Assembly (NCBI RefSeq): GCF_001011155.1
Contig: NZ_CP011479.1
Span: 1,072,501 to 1,136,500 of the forward strand
Length of the DNA: 64,000 bases
Origin: Hoeflea sp. IMCC20628
GTDB lineage: Bacteria > Pseudomonadota > Alphaproteobacteria > Rhizobiales > Rhizobiaceae
Reading direction: 5' to 3'
The notes beneath the pieces were generated by a model that saw nothing but the letters and a program-made list of their open reading frames with translations, did not search any database and was not told the origin of the DNA. Below, in pieces: positions 53,237-62,659 of the stretch; the stretch's first letter is position 1, and the number at the start of each line of letters is the position of its first letter. The translations under genes and the position numbers were made by a program.

Positions 53237-54335
53237 GGGCGAGCAGCTTGCCGGCGCGATCCATCACCATGACGTCAACCTCGACAGGCGCGCCGCGCAA
53301 GGTTTCAAGCGCTATACTGCGCGCTGCAACCGCAATTGCCGCGGGCAGATCAACTCCCTGTTCCCGAGTCAATTCAAGCACTTCCATCGCCGTGTTGGCA
53401 GATAGAATCCGCTGCTTCAAATCCACATGAGCTCCGAGCTGCAAAGCGTGATCGGCCAGCCAGACCATGTCGACCTGGCTGCGGCCGGAATGCAGATCCA
53501 GCGCCCCCTGGCCGAGCTTGGTCAGCTTGGCAAAGCCGCCGGCAATCGTCAGGCGCGGCACCGGATGGGCGCGGAGATATTTGAGCAAGCCGCCGGCAAA
53601 GTCACCCATGTCGAGACAGGCGATATCGGGCAGCTTGTAAAAATCCTGCGCGGTTTTTTCCGATGTCGAGCCGGTGGCGCCGAGCACATGGGCATAGCCC
53701 TCGGCACGGGCGACATCGATGCCGCGGTGGATCGAATGAATCCAGGACGAACAGGAGAACGGATGCACCACGCCGGTGGTGCCGAGCACCGACAGCCCGC
53801 CGACAATGCCCAGCCGCGGGTTCCAGGTTTGCAGGGCCAGCTCGGCGCCGTTGCCGATGGCGATCTCGATTTCGACATCCGGCGAAACACCGTGCTCCGC
53901 ACAAAGCGCCGTGACCACCTGGATCATCATCTGGCGCGGCACCGGATTGATTGCCGGTTCACCGACCGGTATCGGCAGGCCTGCCTTGGTCACCATGCCG
54001 ACGCCGTCACCGGCCCTGAAGACGATGCCGTCACCCGTGGGCAAGCGCCGCACACTGGCAATCACCAGTGCGCCATGGGTGACGTCAGGATCGTCGCCGG
54101 CATCCTTGATGATTCCGGCCATGGCGTGATCTTCGGTGAGGATTTCGCGGGCCAGCGGAAAACACGGAGTCTCGCCCTTTGGCAGGGTGATTTCAACCGG
54201 ATCGGGGAAGTCGCCGGACAGCAGTGCGGTCAGCGCCGCCTTGGTTGCAGCCGTTGCACACGCACCGGTGGTCCAGCCGCGGCGCAGTGCCGTGGACGGT
54301 TTTTCCAGCCGGATTTCGGTTTCGTCAGCGTCCAT
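53226..54335 (-). CDS. cbiD: Cobalt-precorrin-5B C1-methyltransferase CbiD
   Basis: 369 residues from ATG 54335 (MDADETEIRLEKPSTAL). RRGWTTGACATAATKAAL, LPKGETPCFPL, GDGVGMVTKAGLPIPVGEPAINPVPR, LGTTGVVHPFSCSSWIHSI, GATGSTSEKTAQDFY and IAGGFAKLTKLGQGALDLH are CbiD blocks. It takes the place of CobF, the C1 methyltransferase of the classical aerobic route, which I do not see. Divergent from cobA, with 109 bp between them. Confidence 0.95.
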   Translation of the reverse strand: MDADETEIRLEKPSTALRRGWTTGACATAATKAALTALLSGDFPDPVEITLPKGETPCFPLAREILTEDHAMAGIIKDAGDDPDVTHGALVIASVRRLPTGDGIVFRAGDGVGMVTKAGLPIPVGEPAINPVPRQMMIQVVTALCAEHGVSPDVEIEIAIGNGAELALQTWNPRLGIVGGLSVLGTTGVVHPFSCSSWIHSIHRGIDVARAEGYAHVLGATGSTSEKTAQDFYKLPDIACLDMGDFAGGLLKYLRAHPVPRLTIAGGFAKLTKLGQGALDLHSGRSQVDMVWLADHALQLGAHVDLKQRILSANTAMEVLELTREQGVDLPAAIAVAARSIALETLRGAPVEVDVMVMDRAGKLLAHAR

Positions 54336-54444
54336 GTCGCAGTTCTCGGTCGTGTCTAGCCTGTTGCCGTTATAGAGTGAGATTGATAGGTGTGTAACCC
54401 ATGCGGCCAGAGCAACTTCGCGCGCGACGGATGAACGGAAAACA

Positions 54445-55290
54445 ATGACCAATTGGCAACAGAACCTGCCGCAGATGCAAGCAGGCGAAGTGTGGCTTGT
54501 CGGCGCCGGACCGGGCGATCCCGGGCTGTTGACGCTGCATGCCGCCAATGCGATGAGCCAGGCCGATGTGATCGTGCATGACGCGCTGGTCAATGCCGAT
54601 TGTCTCAAGCTGGCGCGCACAGGCGCGGTGATCGAATATGCCGGCAAGCGGGGTGGCAAACCCTCGGCCAAGCAGCGTGATATTTCGCTGCGGCTGGTCG
54701 AACTGGCGCGGGCGGGCAACAAGGTGCTGCGGCTCAAGGGCGGCGATCCGTTTGTCTTCGGGCGCGGTGGCGAGGAAGCATTGACTCTGGTCGAAAACCA
54801 CATCCCATTCCGGGTCGTGCCGGGCATTACCGCCGGCATCGGCGGACTGGCCTATGCCGGCATTCCGGTGACGCATCGCGACACCAACCACACGGTGACA
54901 TTTCTAACCGGTCATGATTCTTCGGGGCTGGTCCCCGACCGGGTTGATTGGGACGGTGTGGCGCGCGGCAGCCAGGTGATCGTCATGTACATGGCGATGA
55001 AGCATATCGCGACCATCGCCGCGCGGCTGATCGATGCAGGGCGGGCTGCCGACGAGCCTGTGGCGTTTGTTACTGATGCGTCGACAGAGGCGCAGCAGGT
55101 ACTCGAAACCACCCTCGGACGAGCCGCCGAGGATGTCGCTGCATCCGGGCTGAAGCCGCCGGCCATTGTTGTGGTCGGGCAGGTGGTGCGATTGCGCCCG
55201 GCGCTCGACTGGATGGGAGCGGCTGCCGGACGGGTTCTGACCGCTGATCCCCTTGGAAATCGCGCCGATGCGCAGAAAGACAGTGCATGA
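54445..55290 (+). CDS. cobA: Uroporphyrinogen-III C-methyltransferase
   Basis: 281 residues. VWLVGAGPGDPGLLTLHA, VIVHDALV, LRLKGGDPFVFGRGGEEA, VVPGITAGIGGLAYAGIPVTHRD, TFLTGHD. It makes precorrin-2, the entry to cobalamin (and siroheme). Its stop overlaps cobB by 4 nt. Confidence 0.96.
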   Translation: MTNWQQNLPQMQAGEVWLVGAGPGDPGLLTLHAANAMSQADVIVHDALVNADCLKLARTGAVIEYAGKRGGKPSAKQRDISLRLVELARAGNKVLRLKGGDPFVFGRGGEEALTLVENHIPFRVVPGITAGIGGLAYAGIPVTHRDTNHTVTFLTGHDSSGLVPDRVDWDGVARGSQVIVMYMAMKHIATIAARLIDAGRAADEPVAFVTDASTEAQQVLETTLGRAAEDVAASGLKPPAIVVVGQVVRLRPALDWMGAAAGRVLTADPLGNRADAQKDSA

Positions 55291-56585
55291 CCGGATTGAT
55301 GATTGCCGCGCCCCGGTCGGGCTCGGGCAAGACAACTGTGACCCTTGGGCTGCTGCGGGCGCTCCAACGCCGTGGAGTGGCGCTGGCGCCGGGCAAGGCT
55401 GGTCCAGACTATATTGACCCGGCGTTCCACGCAGCAGCCAGCGGCCAGGCCTGCCTCAATTATGATCCGTGGGCGATGCGCAGAGATCTGCTTCTGGCCA
55501 ATGCATCGCTGCAGTCGCAAGGCGGACGGATGATGCTGATCGAGGCGATGATGGGGCTGTTCGACGGTGCAGCCGACGGCTCCGGCTCGGCGGGCGATCT
55601 GGCCGGATTGCTGGGGCTGCCGGTTGTCCTGGTGATCGATTGCACCGGCATGTCGCATTCGGTGGCAGCGCTGGCGCACGGGTTTGCCAATTTCCATCCC
55701 GATGTTCTGGTGCCGGGGGTTATTCTCAATCACGTGGCGAGTCCGCGGCATGACGGGATGCTGCGTCAGGCGCTGGAAAAGGCGCGTGTCGAAGTGCTTG
55801 GCTCGCTGCCACGTAACGAGAAGCTGGTGCTGCCGCAGCGCCATCTCGGGCTGGTGCAGGCTGGTGAAAATGAAAAGTTGGCCACGTTGATTGACGATGC
55901 TGCCGATGTGATGGAAAGCCGCATCGATATCGACCAGTTGATCAAGCTGGCGCAGCGGGCACAGGCCAAGCCGGCGCCTGCCAACATTCTCAGGCTTCCG
56001 CCGCCCGGACAGAAAATCGCCGTGGCGCGGGATGTCGCGTTCGCGTTCTTCTACGAGCACATGCTGCTTGGTTGGCGCCGGCGCGGAGCGGAGGTCTCGT
56101 TTTTCTCGCCGCTTGCCGATGAAGCTCCGGCGGATGATTGCGACGCAGTGGTGCTGCCAGGCGGGTATCCTGAATTGCATGCAGGCCGCATTGCCAGCGC
56201 CAGCGGTTTCAAGGCGGGTATGCAGGCAGCGATTGATCGCGGTATTCCGGTCTATGGCGAGTGCGGTGGCTACATGGTGCTCGGTGACGGCTTGATTGAT
56301 GCCGAGGGCGTGCGTCACGAGATGCTCGGCGCCCTGCCGCTCGAGACAAGTTTTGCCAATCCCACGCGGCATCTGGGCTACCGCCGGCTTGTGCCGATGC
56401 CGGGGTTTTTCTGGAACATGGAACTCTCGGCGCATGAATTCCACTACGCCACGGTCGTCTCCGAAGGTGAAGCGGACAGGCTGTTTTCGGCCCGTGACGC
56501 ACTGGGCACTGATCAAGGTGCCGCCGGTCTCAAGCGCGGCAATGTCGCAGGATCGTTCATGCATGTGATTGACAGGATAGATTAG
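55287..56585 (+). CDS. cobB: Hydrogenobyrinic acid/cobyrinic acid a,c-diamide synthase
   Basis: 432 residues. N-terminal ATP domain: IAAPRSGSGKTTVTLGLLRAL, GKAGPDYIDPAFHAAASG. C-terminal glutamine amidotransferase: VYGECGGYMVLGDGL (nucleophile C326). It amidates side chains a and c. Followed after 3 nt by cobC. Confidence 0.95.
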   Translation: MTGLMIAAPRSGSGKTTVTLGLLRALQRRGVALAPGKAGPDYIDPAFHAAASGQACLNYDPWAMRRDLLLANASLQSQGGRMMLIEAMMGLFDGAADGSGSAGDLAGLLGLPVVLVIDCTGMSHSVAALAHGFANFHPDVLVPGVILNHVASPRHDGMLRQALEKARVEVLGSLPRNEKLVLPQRHLGLVQAGENEKLATLIDDAADVMESRIDIDQLIKLAQRAQAKPAPANILRLPPPGQKIAVARDVAFAFFYEHMLLGWRRRGAEVSFFSPLADEAPADDCDAVVLPGGYPELHAGRIASASGFKAGMQAAIDRGIPVYGECGGYMVLGDGLIDAEGVRHEMLGALPLETSFANPTRHLGYRRLVPMPGFFWNMELSAHEFHYATVVSEGEADRLFSARDALGTDQGAAGLKRGNVAGSFMHVIDRID

Positions 56586-56588
56586 CCA

Positions 56589-57611
56589 ATGGCGGACCCG
56601 AACGAAGTTCCGATAGCCCATGGCGGAGCGCTGTCGGAAGCGGTTGCCCGTTATGGCGGTTCGGCTTCCGAGTGGCTTGATCTGTCGACCGGGATCAGTC
56701 CTTTCACCTTGCCGCTACCGGAAATGACGGCTGAGTGCTGGCGGCGGTTGCCGGAACCGGCCGAAGTTCGTCGGGTTTGCGAACTGGCCATGCGGCATTA
56801 TGGCGGCTCGGTGATGCCGGTTGCCGTGCCGGGCACCCAGGCTGTCATCCAGTTGCTGCCCTGGCTTGCACCAAACGCCGATCTGACGGCCATCGTTTCG
56901 CCCACCTACAGCGAATATGCATTGTCCTACCGGCGGGTCGGCAAGGCGGTCGAAGAGGTCCACAGCCTGGAAGCGGCCGCCGATACACAGGCAGATGTGG
57001 CCGTGCTTGCCAATCCCAACAATCCCGATGGCCATGAGACCATGCGGGACGATATTTTCGGCTTTGCCCGTGCGCATCGCCAGCGGCTTCTGATTGTCGA
57101 CGAAGCCTTTGCCGATCTGCGTCAGGACCTGTCCATGGTGGGGGCAGCAGGCATGGAGCCCAATCTTGTGGTGTTGCGGTCGTTCGGCAAGTTCTTTGGT
57201 CTTGCGGGCCTGCGGTTGGGATTTGTCTTTGCCGAGCCAAAGCTGGCCAGAATCCTGAACGAACGGCTTGGTCCGTGGGCCGTGTCCGGACCGGCGCTGG
57301 CGATTGCGGCGCATGCGTTTTCGCGCATCGACCTGATCGGTGAACTGCGCACCAGGATCGCCAAGGCCAACACCATGACCCGCTCGGCGCTGAACATGGC
57401 CGGCGTATCGATTGTCGGCGAAGCGCCGTTGTTTTTCTATTGCGAGGTGGGTGAGGGCGCAGCGGTCCGTGATGCGATGGCCGGCAGACAGGTGCTGGTG
57501 CGGGCCTTTGATCACAGTCCTTCGCGGATCAGGGTCGGATTGGTGCCGGATGAATTGTCCGCTGTCCGGCTTCGCGAAACATTGCGGCTTGCAGGTGCCC
57601 GCGTCACGTGA
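56589..57611 (+). CDS. cobC: CobC: PLP-dependent threonine-phosphate decarboxylase-like enzyme
   Basis: 340 residues, class I/II aminotransferase fold. DLSTGISPF near the start, VLANPNNPDGHE, IVDEAFADL, and the PLP lysine in RSFGKFFGLAGLRLG (K201). It supplies the aminopropanol-phosphate arm for the nucleotide loop, together with CobD. Overlaps cobD by one base (TGATG). Confidence 0.93.
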   Translation: MADPNEVPIAHGGALSEAVARYGGSASEWLDLSTGISPFTLPLPEMTAECWRRLPEPAEVRRVCELAMRHYGGSVMPVAVPGTQAVIQLLPWLAPNADLTAIVSPTYSEYALSYRRVGKAVEEVHSLEAAADTQADVAVLANPNNPDGHETMRDDIFGFARAHRQRLLIVDEAFADLRQDLSMVGAAGMEPNLVVLRSFGKFFGLAGLRLGFVFAEPKLARILNERLGPWAVSGPALAIAAHAFSRIDLIGELRTRIAKANTMTRSALNMAGVSIVGEAPLFFYCEVGEGAAVRDAMAGRQVLVRAFDHSPSRIRVGLVPDELSAVRLRETLRLAGARVT

Positions 57612-58582
57612 TGGGCCATTTGCCGGTTCTCCTTGCTGCGCTGGTGCTGGATCGCGTCATTGGTGATCCTGACTGGCTGTGGCGACGGATCAGCCATCCG
57701 GTGGTGATGTTCGGCGCTGCCATTGGCTTTGCAGACCGGCGGTTCAACCATGCTTCCGATCCTGCCGATGTCCGCCGCCGCAAAGGCCGCGCCTCGATCG
57801 CGGCATTGCTGCTGCTTGCCGGTCTTGCTGGCTGGTTTCTCTCCCGGTTGTTTGCGGAGCTGGGCGTCGCAGGCCTGATTCTTGAAACGGGTGTGGTAGC
57901 GGTGTTCCTGGCCCAGAAAAGCCTCGCTGATCATGTCGGCGCGGTGGCCAGAGGACTTTTGAAGGATGGATTGCCCGGCGGCCGCAAGGCGGTGTCGATG
58001 ATTGTCGGACGCGACCCTGAGGCGCTTGACGAAGCCGGGGTGTCGCGGGCGGCCATCGAGAGCCTGGCGGAGAATTTTTCCGACGGAATCGTTGCACCGG
58101 TGTTGTGGTATGCGCTGTTGGGGTTACCCGGCCTGATGGCCTACAAAATGCTCAATACCGCAGATTCCATGATCGGCCACCTGAATGACCAGTACAGGGA
58201 TTTCGGACGTGCTGCGGCCAGGCTCGATGACCTTGCCAACTGGCCGGCTGCGCGATTGTCGGCGGGGTTGATTGCTGCGGGCTCCGGTCTGGTCAAAGGC
58301 AGGCCGTCGATGCATCGGGCCATGGAGACTGCGCTGGTTGATTCAGGACTGCACCGCTCGCCCAATGCCGGGTGGCCTGAGGCGGCGATGGCAGGTGGGC
58401 TGGGGCTGGCGCTCGGTGGATCGCGTCAATACGGAGGCAAGACGGTGATTGAGGCGAGCCTGAATGCGTCAGGGCACAGCAAGGCAGGTGCGCGAGACAT
58501 AGTTGATGGGCTTCTGATTTTCCGGAGAGCTTGCGATTGCCTTGCGTTGCTGGTTTTCTTGGGGTTTATTGTTTCATTGTAG
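57611..58582 (+). CDS. cobD: Adenosylcobinamide-phosphate synthase (CbiB/CobD)
   Basis: 323 residues from ATG 57611 (a GTG one codon earlier is also possible). Membrane protein with LDRVIGDPDWLWRRISHPVVMFG at the N-terminus, VSMIVGRDPEALDEAGVSRAAIESLAENFSDGIVAPVLWY, and LNTADSMIGHLNDQYRDFGRAAARLDDL. The last gene of the cobA-B-C-D run. Confidence 0.95.
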   Translation: MGHLPVLLAALVLDRVIGDPDWLWRRISHPVVMFGAAIGFADRRFNHASDPADVRRRKGRASIAALLLLAGLAGWFLSRLFAELGVAGLILETGVVAVFLAQKSLADHVGAVARGLLKDGLPGGRKAVSMIVGRDPEALDEAGVSRAAIESLAENFSDGIVAPVLWYALLGLPGLMAYKMLNTADSMIGHLNDQYRDFGRAAARLDDLANWPAARLSAGLIAAGSGLVKGRPSMHRAMETALVDSGLHRSPNAGWPEAAMAGGLGLALGGSRQYGGKTVIEASLNASGHSKAGARDIVDGLLIFRRACDCLALLVFLGFIVSL

Positions 58583-58712
58583 CTCACTAAATGCAGAAAA
58601 TGGGCCGATAGATAAAATGCCATCGTGCATCTTAACTGTAAATGATGCTCATATCTGTTCAGATTGATCCGAAGCTAATATAATTTGGTTCAAGGCAACA
58701 GGGGAAACAGCA

Positions 58713-59144
58713 ATGCGTAACATCTTCTTGGCCGGGGTCCTTGCCCTCGCTCTTATGCCATTCTCATCTGCATCAGCTTTCGCTGCAAAGGTCATCGCCA
58801 AGATCGATGTTTCTTCGCAGACGATGGTGATCAGCCAGAACGGCAAAGTGAAACACAAGTGGCGCGTGTCAACCGGCCGGTCCGGGTATTCGACACCACG
58901 GGGCACCTATTCGCCGAAATGGCTTTCACGCTATCACCGGTCACGGAAGTATAACAATGCGTGGATGCATTATGCTGTGTTCTTCCGTGGCGGCTATGCG
59001 ATCCATGCCACTCGCGACACCAAGCGTCTGGGGCGCCGTGCATCGCATGGCTGTGTCCGGCTGGCGGAAAAGGATGCCGCGAAGTTCTATTCAATGGTCG
59101 AAAAAATGGGCAAGAACAACATCCGGATCGTTGTCCAGAACTGA
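58713..59144 (+). CDS. L,D-transpeptidase (YkuD)
   Basis: 143 residues with signal peptide (MRNIFLAGVLALALMPFSSASAFA) and one YkuD domain. KIDVSSQTMVI starts it; catalytic motif IHATRDTKRLGRRASHGCVRL contains the His and Cys. It cross-links peptidoglycan or attaches lipoproteins in the periplasm. An additional AAGGCAACAGGGG stretch lies before the ATG. Confidence 0.9.
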   Translation: MRNIFLAGVLALALMPFSSASAFAAKVIAKIDVSSQTMVISQNGKVKHKWRVSTGRSGYSTPRGTYSPKWLSRYHRSRKYNNAWMHYAVFFRGGYAIHATRDTKRLGRRASHGCVRLAEKDAAKFYSMVEKMGKNNIRIVVQN

Positions 59145-59170
59145 CAATTCCACGACTGAAAAAGACGGGG

Positions 59171-59207
59171 CAGAGGGTCTGGCGTATGCCGGATCCTCTG
59201 TTCTTTA
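59171..59207 (+). terminator. Terminator after the L,D-transpeptidase gene
   Basis: CAGAGG (59171-59176) pairs with CCTCTG (59195-59200), with an inner GGC/GCC stem, followed by TTCTTTATTT. It overlaps the 3' end of the converging lpxXL gene. Confidence 0.6.
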
Positions 59208-60149
59208 TTTCAGGGTGTGCTTGATGTTCCAGCGGTCATGGAACCACTGCCACTGGCCGGGATATTCGCGCACCCAGCTTTCCACCTTGTCGTTGAGCAG
59301 TTGCGACGTGGCGGCAATGTCGACAGCGCCATCGGGTTGCCGCGGGATTTCAATGGCAGGCTCGACCACCAGCCGGTGGCGTCCGCCGGGAAGACGGATG
59401 GCGCGGGCCGGATAGACTTCACATTCATATTGCCTGAGCAGCTTGGCGAGCAACGGATTGGTGTGGACTTCAAGCCCGAAGAACGAGGTTCTGGTGCCCT
59501 TGTGGAATTTCTGGTCGACCAGCATGCCGACGCCGCCGCCGCTTTCGAGCCGCCTTGCGAGCGTGAATGCAGCGCCAGCGCGTGACGGCACCAGGTGGCC
59601 CATCGTGGTGCGCCGGGCGGCCAGCACCTTTTTCGCGATATAGGGATTGTTCGGCGGACGGAACAACGCCATCACATCAAGGTCAAAGGCGGCAGCAGCG
59701 ATTGGCAGAAGTTCGAAATTGCCGGTATGGGCGGTGAAAACAATGAATGGCTTGTTTGTGTCGCGCAGTTTCAAGAAGATGTCGGCGCCTTCAACCTCCA
59801 CCCATCCCGGTTTGTCGGCGTCCGGGTCAAAGTCGAAAATCTGGTCCAGAAACACATATTCGGCAGCCAGCCTCGACATGCTGCCCCACATGTCGGTGGC
59901 GATCTGCGTGTGCTCGGCGACGGATTTTTCCGGGAAGGCTCGAGACAGATTGTACATCGCCAGCTTGTGGCGCGAAGTCAGAGGACCAATGCGCCGCGCC
60001 ATGTAATCGACGAACGGGATCGCCTTATGCGCAGGCAACAGCGAGATCAGGCGTAACAGGCTGAAGATCAGTGTGGCAATCACCCAGTCCCTGACCCGTC
60101 TCAAGGCAATGACAATGCGCGTCAGCGCCATGCGGTATTTGTACGTCAT
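59205..60149 (-). CDS. lpxXL: Lipid A very-long-chain acyltransferase LpxXL-like
   Basis: About 314 residues from ATG 60149 (MTYKYRMALTR); ATG 60131 is an alternative. HtrB/LpxL family: catalytic HTGNFELLP (H..NFE), VMALFRPPNNPYI, GVGMLVDQKFHKGT, and a C-terminal YPGQWQWFHDRW. In Rhizobiales the enzyme in this position transfers the 27-hydroxyoctacosanoate group from AcpXL to lipid A. Last gene of the cluster. Confidence 0.88.
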   Translation of the reverse strand: MTYKYRMALTRIVIALRRVRDWVIATLIFSLLRLISLLPAHKAIPFVDYMARRIGPLTSRHKLAMYNLSRAFPEKSVAEHTQIATDMWGSMSRLAAEYVFLDQIFDFDPDADKPGWVEVEGADIFLKLRDTNKPFIVFTAHTGNFELLPIAAAAFDLDVMALFRPPNNPYIAKKVLAARRTTMGHLVPSRAGAAFTLARRLESGGGVGMLVDQKFHKGTRTSFFGLEVHTNPLLAKLLRQYECEVYPARAIRLPGGRHRLVVEPAIEIPRQPDGAVDIAATSQLLNDKVESWVREYPGQWQWFHDRWNIKHTLK

Positions 60150-60165
60150 CGGATGTTTCGCGGCC

Positions 60166-61194
60166 TCAATCCATCCGGAGGATGATCTTGCCGAAAACAT
60201 CCCTCCCTTCCATGCGCGCAAGGGCTACGGAAATGTCATCGAATCCGATTTCGGTATCGATGACGGGATGTACCAGGCCCTCGGCCATCTTCTGCATGGC
60301 GTCGGCCATGTTTTCCATGCGGCAGCCAAAGGAGCCGAGCAGCTTGAGTTGCCGCTGGAACAGCATCATCAAATTCATCTGGGTGGAAACGCCGGAGGTC
60401 GAACCGCAGGTTACCAGTCGTCCGCCGCGCTTGAGCGACAGCATCGAGCCAGCCCAGGTGTCGGCGCCGACGTGCTCGAACACCACATCCACACCGCGTT
60501 TCTTGGTGAGCTTGCGCACCACACCCTCGAAGCGGTCTTCGCGGTAGTTGATGACATGGTCCGCGCCCAAGGCCTTCGCCGGCTCTATCTTGGCGTCTGA
60601 GCCAACCGTGGTGATGACGGTGCAGCCGATTTTCTTGGCGAGCTGGATCGCTGCGCTGCCGATGCCTGATCCGCCAGCGTGGATCAGAATGGTCTCGCCG
60701 GGTTCCAGCTTGGCGTTGTCAAACAGCATGTGCTCGACAGTGCCGAAAGTGACAGGGGCGACAGCCGCGCCGATTGTGGTGACGCCGGGAGGAGCCGGAA
60801 CCAGCAGCCGGGCCGGCAGATTGATTTTTTCCTGTGCAAAACCGTCGAGATGAAAGCCGTGAACACCGCTGACATGTTCGCACAGATTGTCACGGCCTTC
60901 CCGGCAGGGGCGGCACAGGCCGCAGGTGCGCGCGCCGTAGATCGAAACAAGCTGGCCGGGAACAAGTCCGGAGACACCGTGTCCTATCGAATCGATCACG
61001 CCAGATGCCTCGGCGCCGATGACCAATGGCATCTTGCGCTTGGCAAACGCCATGCCGCGCCAACCCCAGACATCGATGTGGTTGAGCGCCACGGCCTTTA
61101 TGGAAACAGTGACTTCGCCGATGCCGGGCGGGGGCGGGGGTGGCAGATCCACGGTTTCAAGCTTGCGGTCTTCGATCAGCTGCAATGCCCGCAT
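60166..61194 (-). CDS. Zinc-type alcohol dehydrogenase-like oxidoreductase of the lipid A VLCFA cluster
   Basis: 342 residues from ATG 61194 (MRALQLIEDRKLETVDL). MDR fold: ALNHIDVWGWRGM, IGAEASGVIDSIG, a structural-zinc set CGLCRPCREGRDNLCEH, NAD(P) site IHAGGSGIGSAAIQLAKKIG, and GADHVINYRED. The conserved position in the acpXL-fabZXL-fabF-fabF-adh-lpxXL cluster suggests an enoyl or carbonyl reductase in fatty-acid elongation. The exact reaction is not proven. Confidence 0.85.
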   Translation of the reverse strand: MRALQLIEDRKLETVDLPPPPPPGIGEVTVSIKAVALNHIDVWGWRGMAFAKRKMPLVIGAEASGVIDSIGHGVSGLVPGQLVSIYGARTCGLCRPCREGRDNLCEHVSGVHGFHLDGFAQEKINLPARLLVPAPPGVTTIGAAVAPVTFGTVEHMLFDNAKLEPGETILIHAGGSGIGSAAIQLAKKIGCTVITTVGSDAKIEPAKALGADHVINYREDRFEGVVRKLTKKRGVDVVFEHVGADTWAGSMLSLKRGGRLVTCGSTSGVSTQMNLMMLFQRQLKLLGSFGCRMENMADAMQKMAEGLVHPVIDTEIGFDDISVALARMEGRDVFGKIILRMD

Positions 61195-61359
61195 GGTACT
61201 CGTCCTTCGCCGCTCGTCGGGGCCGTAGAGGCCGCCATGAATATTCAAATGTCGAGCCCGCGCACGGGCTTCCAGATGACCGCCCGGTTGACGCGTTTAC
61301 GCCTTTGCAGGATCCATGATCACCTTTGCTTCGGCCGGTTTGCCGGAACGCGCCATGCC

Positions 61360-62646
61360 TTAAGCGGGTTCAGCCGACATGACAAGACATGCATTCTGCC
61401 CGCCAAACCCGAAAGAGTTGGAAAGGACATGCGTGATCGTCGCATCACGTTTCACATTCGGGACCACGTCGAGCGGGATCGTCGGGTCCGGATTGTCGTA
61501 ATTGATGGTTGGCGGCAGCACTCCGGTGGCGATGGTCAACAGCGAGAATACGGCTTCGACTGCGCCGGCCGCCGTCAGGGTATGTCCTATCATCGATTTG
61601 TTCGATGACACCGGAACGTCTGCCATCCGGTCGCCGAACACGGTCGACAGCGACATGTATTCCATCTTGTCGTTTTCCGGCGTTGATGTGCCATGCGCAT
61701 TGACGTAACCGATTTCGTCGGATGACAGGCCGGCATCATCAAGTGCCGCACGAATGGTGGCGATCGCAGGTGCACCGCCTGGCGACGAGCGGGTCCGGTG
61801 GAAATCATCGGCCTTCTCGCCGCAGCCGCTGATGATACCGAGAATTTTCGCGCCACGGGCAACCGCAGCCTCAAGTGATTCGAGCACCAGAGTGGCTGCC
61901 CCTTCGGCAATGACAAAGCCCTCGCGGTCCTTGGTAAAGGGACGTGAGGCTTTTTCGGGGACATCGTTATTGGTCGACAGTGCCGATAGCAGTGAAAAGC
62001 GGATCAGCGCTTCGGCGCTGACCGAGCCGTCGGTGGCAACGCTCAAGGCGCGGTCTGTGCGGCCCTGGCGGATCGCCTCGACGCCGAGCTGGATCGCGGT
62101 CGCTCCTGAGGCGCAGGCAGTCGACAGCGTCACCGGCAAGCCACGGGTTCCAAACTGGTCTGCCAGGCGCTCGGAAATGGAGCCGAACATGGCGGCTTCA
62201 TGAAATGCCGGGTCGGCCTTTTCGCGCAACACCGCGAGAAACTGCTCATAGGCATTGCCGGTCATCTGCTCGGGCCGGACCCGGTCGCCAAGCTCGAAAC
62301 GTGCACTCCATTCAGGCTCGATCGGCGGTGCTGCCAGAAACAGCGGACCGCCAAAATCGCCCGACAGGCCAGCTTGCGCGAGTGCTTCAAGAGTGGTTTC
62401 GCGGGCAAAGGCAAAGGACCGCTCGACCGCGTTGGGGGCCGGAATTTCGATGAAATCAACCGTGCCACAAATGCGGGTGGACAAGCCATCCGAGGGGAAC
62501 CGGGTGATCGAGTGTATGCCGGACTTGCCAGCGGTCAGCGCCGCCCAATTGTCCTCAATGCCCTGACCCAGCGAGGAGACGACGCCCATGCCGGTGACGG
62601 CGACCAGAGGACGGCCAAGATGGTCTTTGTACGCAGCTTTGCTCAT
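61360..62646 (-). CDS. Beta-ketoacyl-ACP synthase (FabF1XL-like, catalytically complete)
   Basis: 428 residues. Catalytic triad present: C178 in LSTACASGATAI, His in NAHGTSTPENDK, His in KSMIGHTLTAAGAVEA. It elongates the C28-type acyl chain on AcpXL, probably as a pair with the next gene, 13 nt upstream. Ends NSFGFGGQNACLV. Confidence 0.92.
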   Translation of the reverse strand: MSKAAYKDHLGRPLVAVTGMGVVSSLGQGIEDNWAALTAGKSGIHSITRFPSDGLSTRICGTVDFIEIPAPNAVERSFAFARETTLEALAQAGLSGDFGGPLFLAAPPIEPEWSARFELGDRVRPEQMTGNAYEQFLAVLREKADPAFHEAAMFGSISERLADQFGTRGLPVTLSTACASGATAIQLGVEAIRQGRTDRALSVATDGSVSAEALIRFSLLSALSTNNDVPEKASRPFTKDREGFVIAEGAATLVLESLEAAVARGAKILGIISGCGEKADDFHRTRSSPGGAPAIATIRAALDDAGLSSDEIGYVNAHGTSTPENDKMEYMSLSTVFGDRMADVPVSSNKSMIGHTLTAAGAVEAVFSLLTIATGVLPPTINYDNPDPTIPLDVVPNVKRDATITHVLSNSFGFGGQNACLVMSAEPA

Positions 62647-62659
62647 GGCTGTCTCCGTC

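Noticed and set aside
54336-54839. N-terminal extension of cbiD to 54839
   Set aside because: It would overlap most of the first part of cobA on the other strand, and the CbiD family starts near MDADETEIRL.
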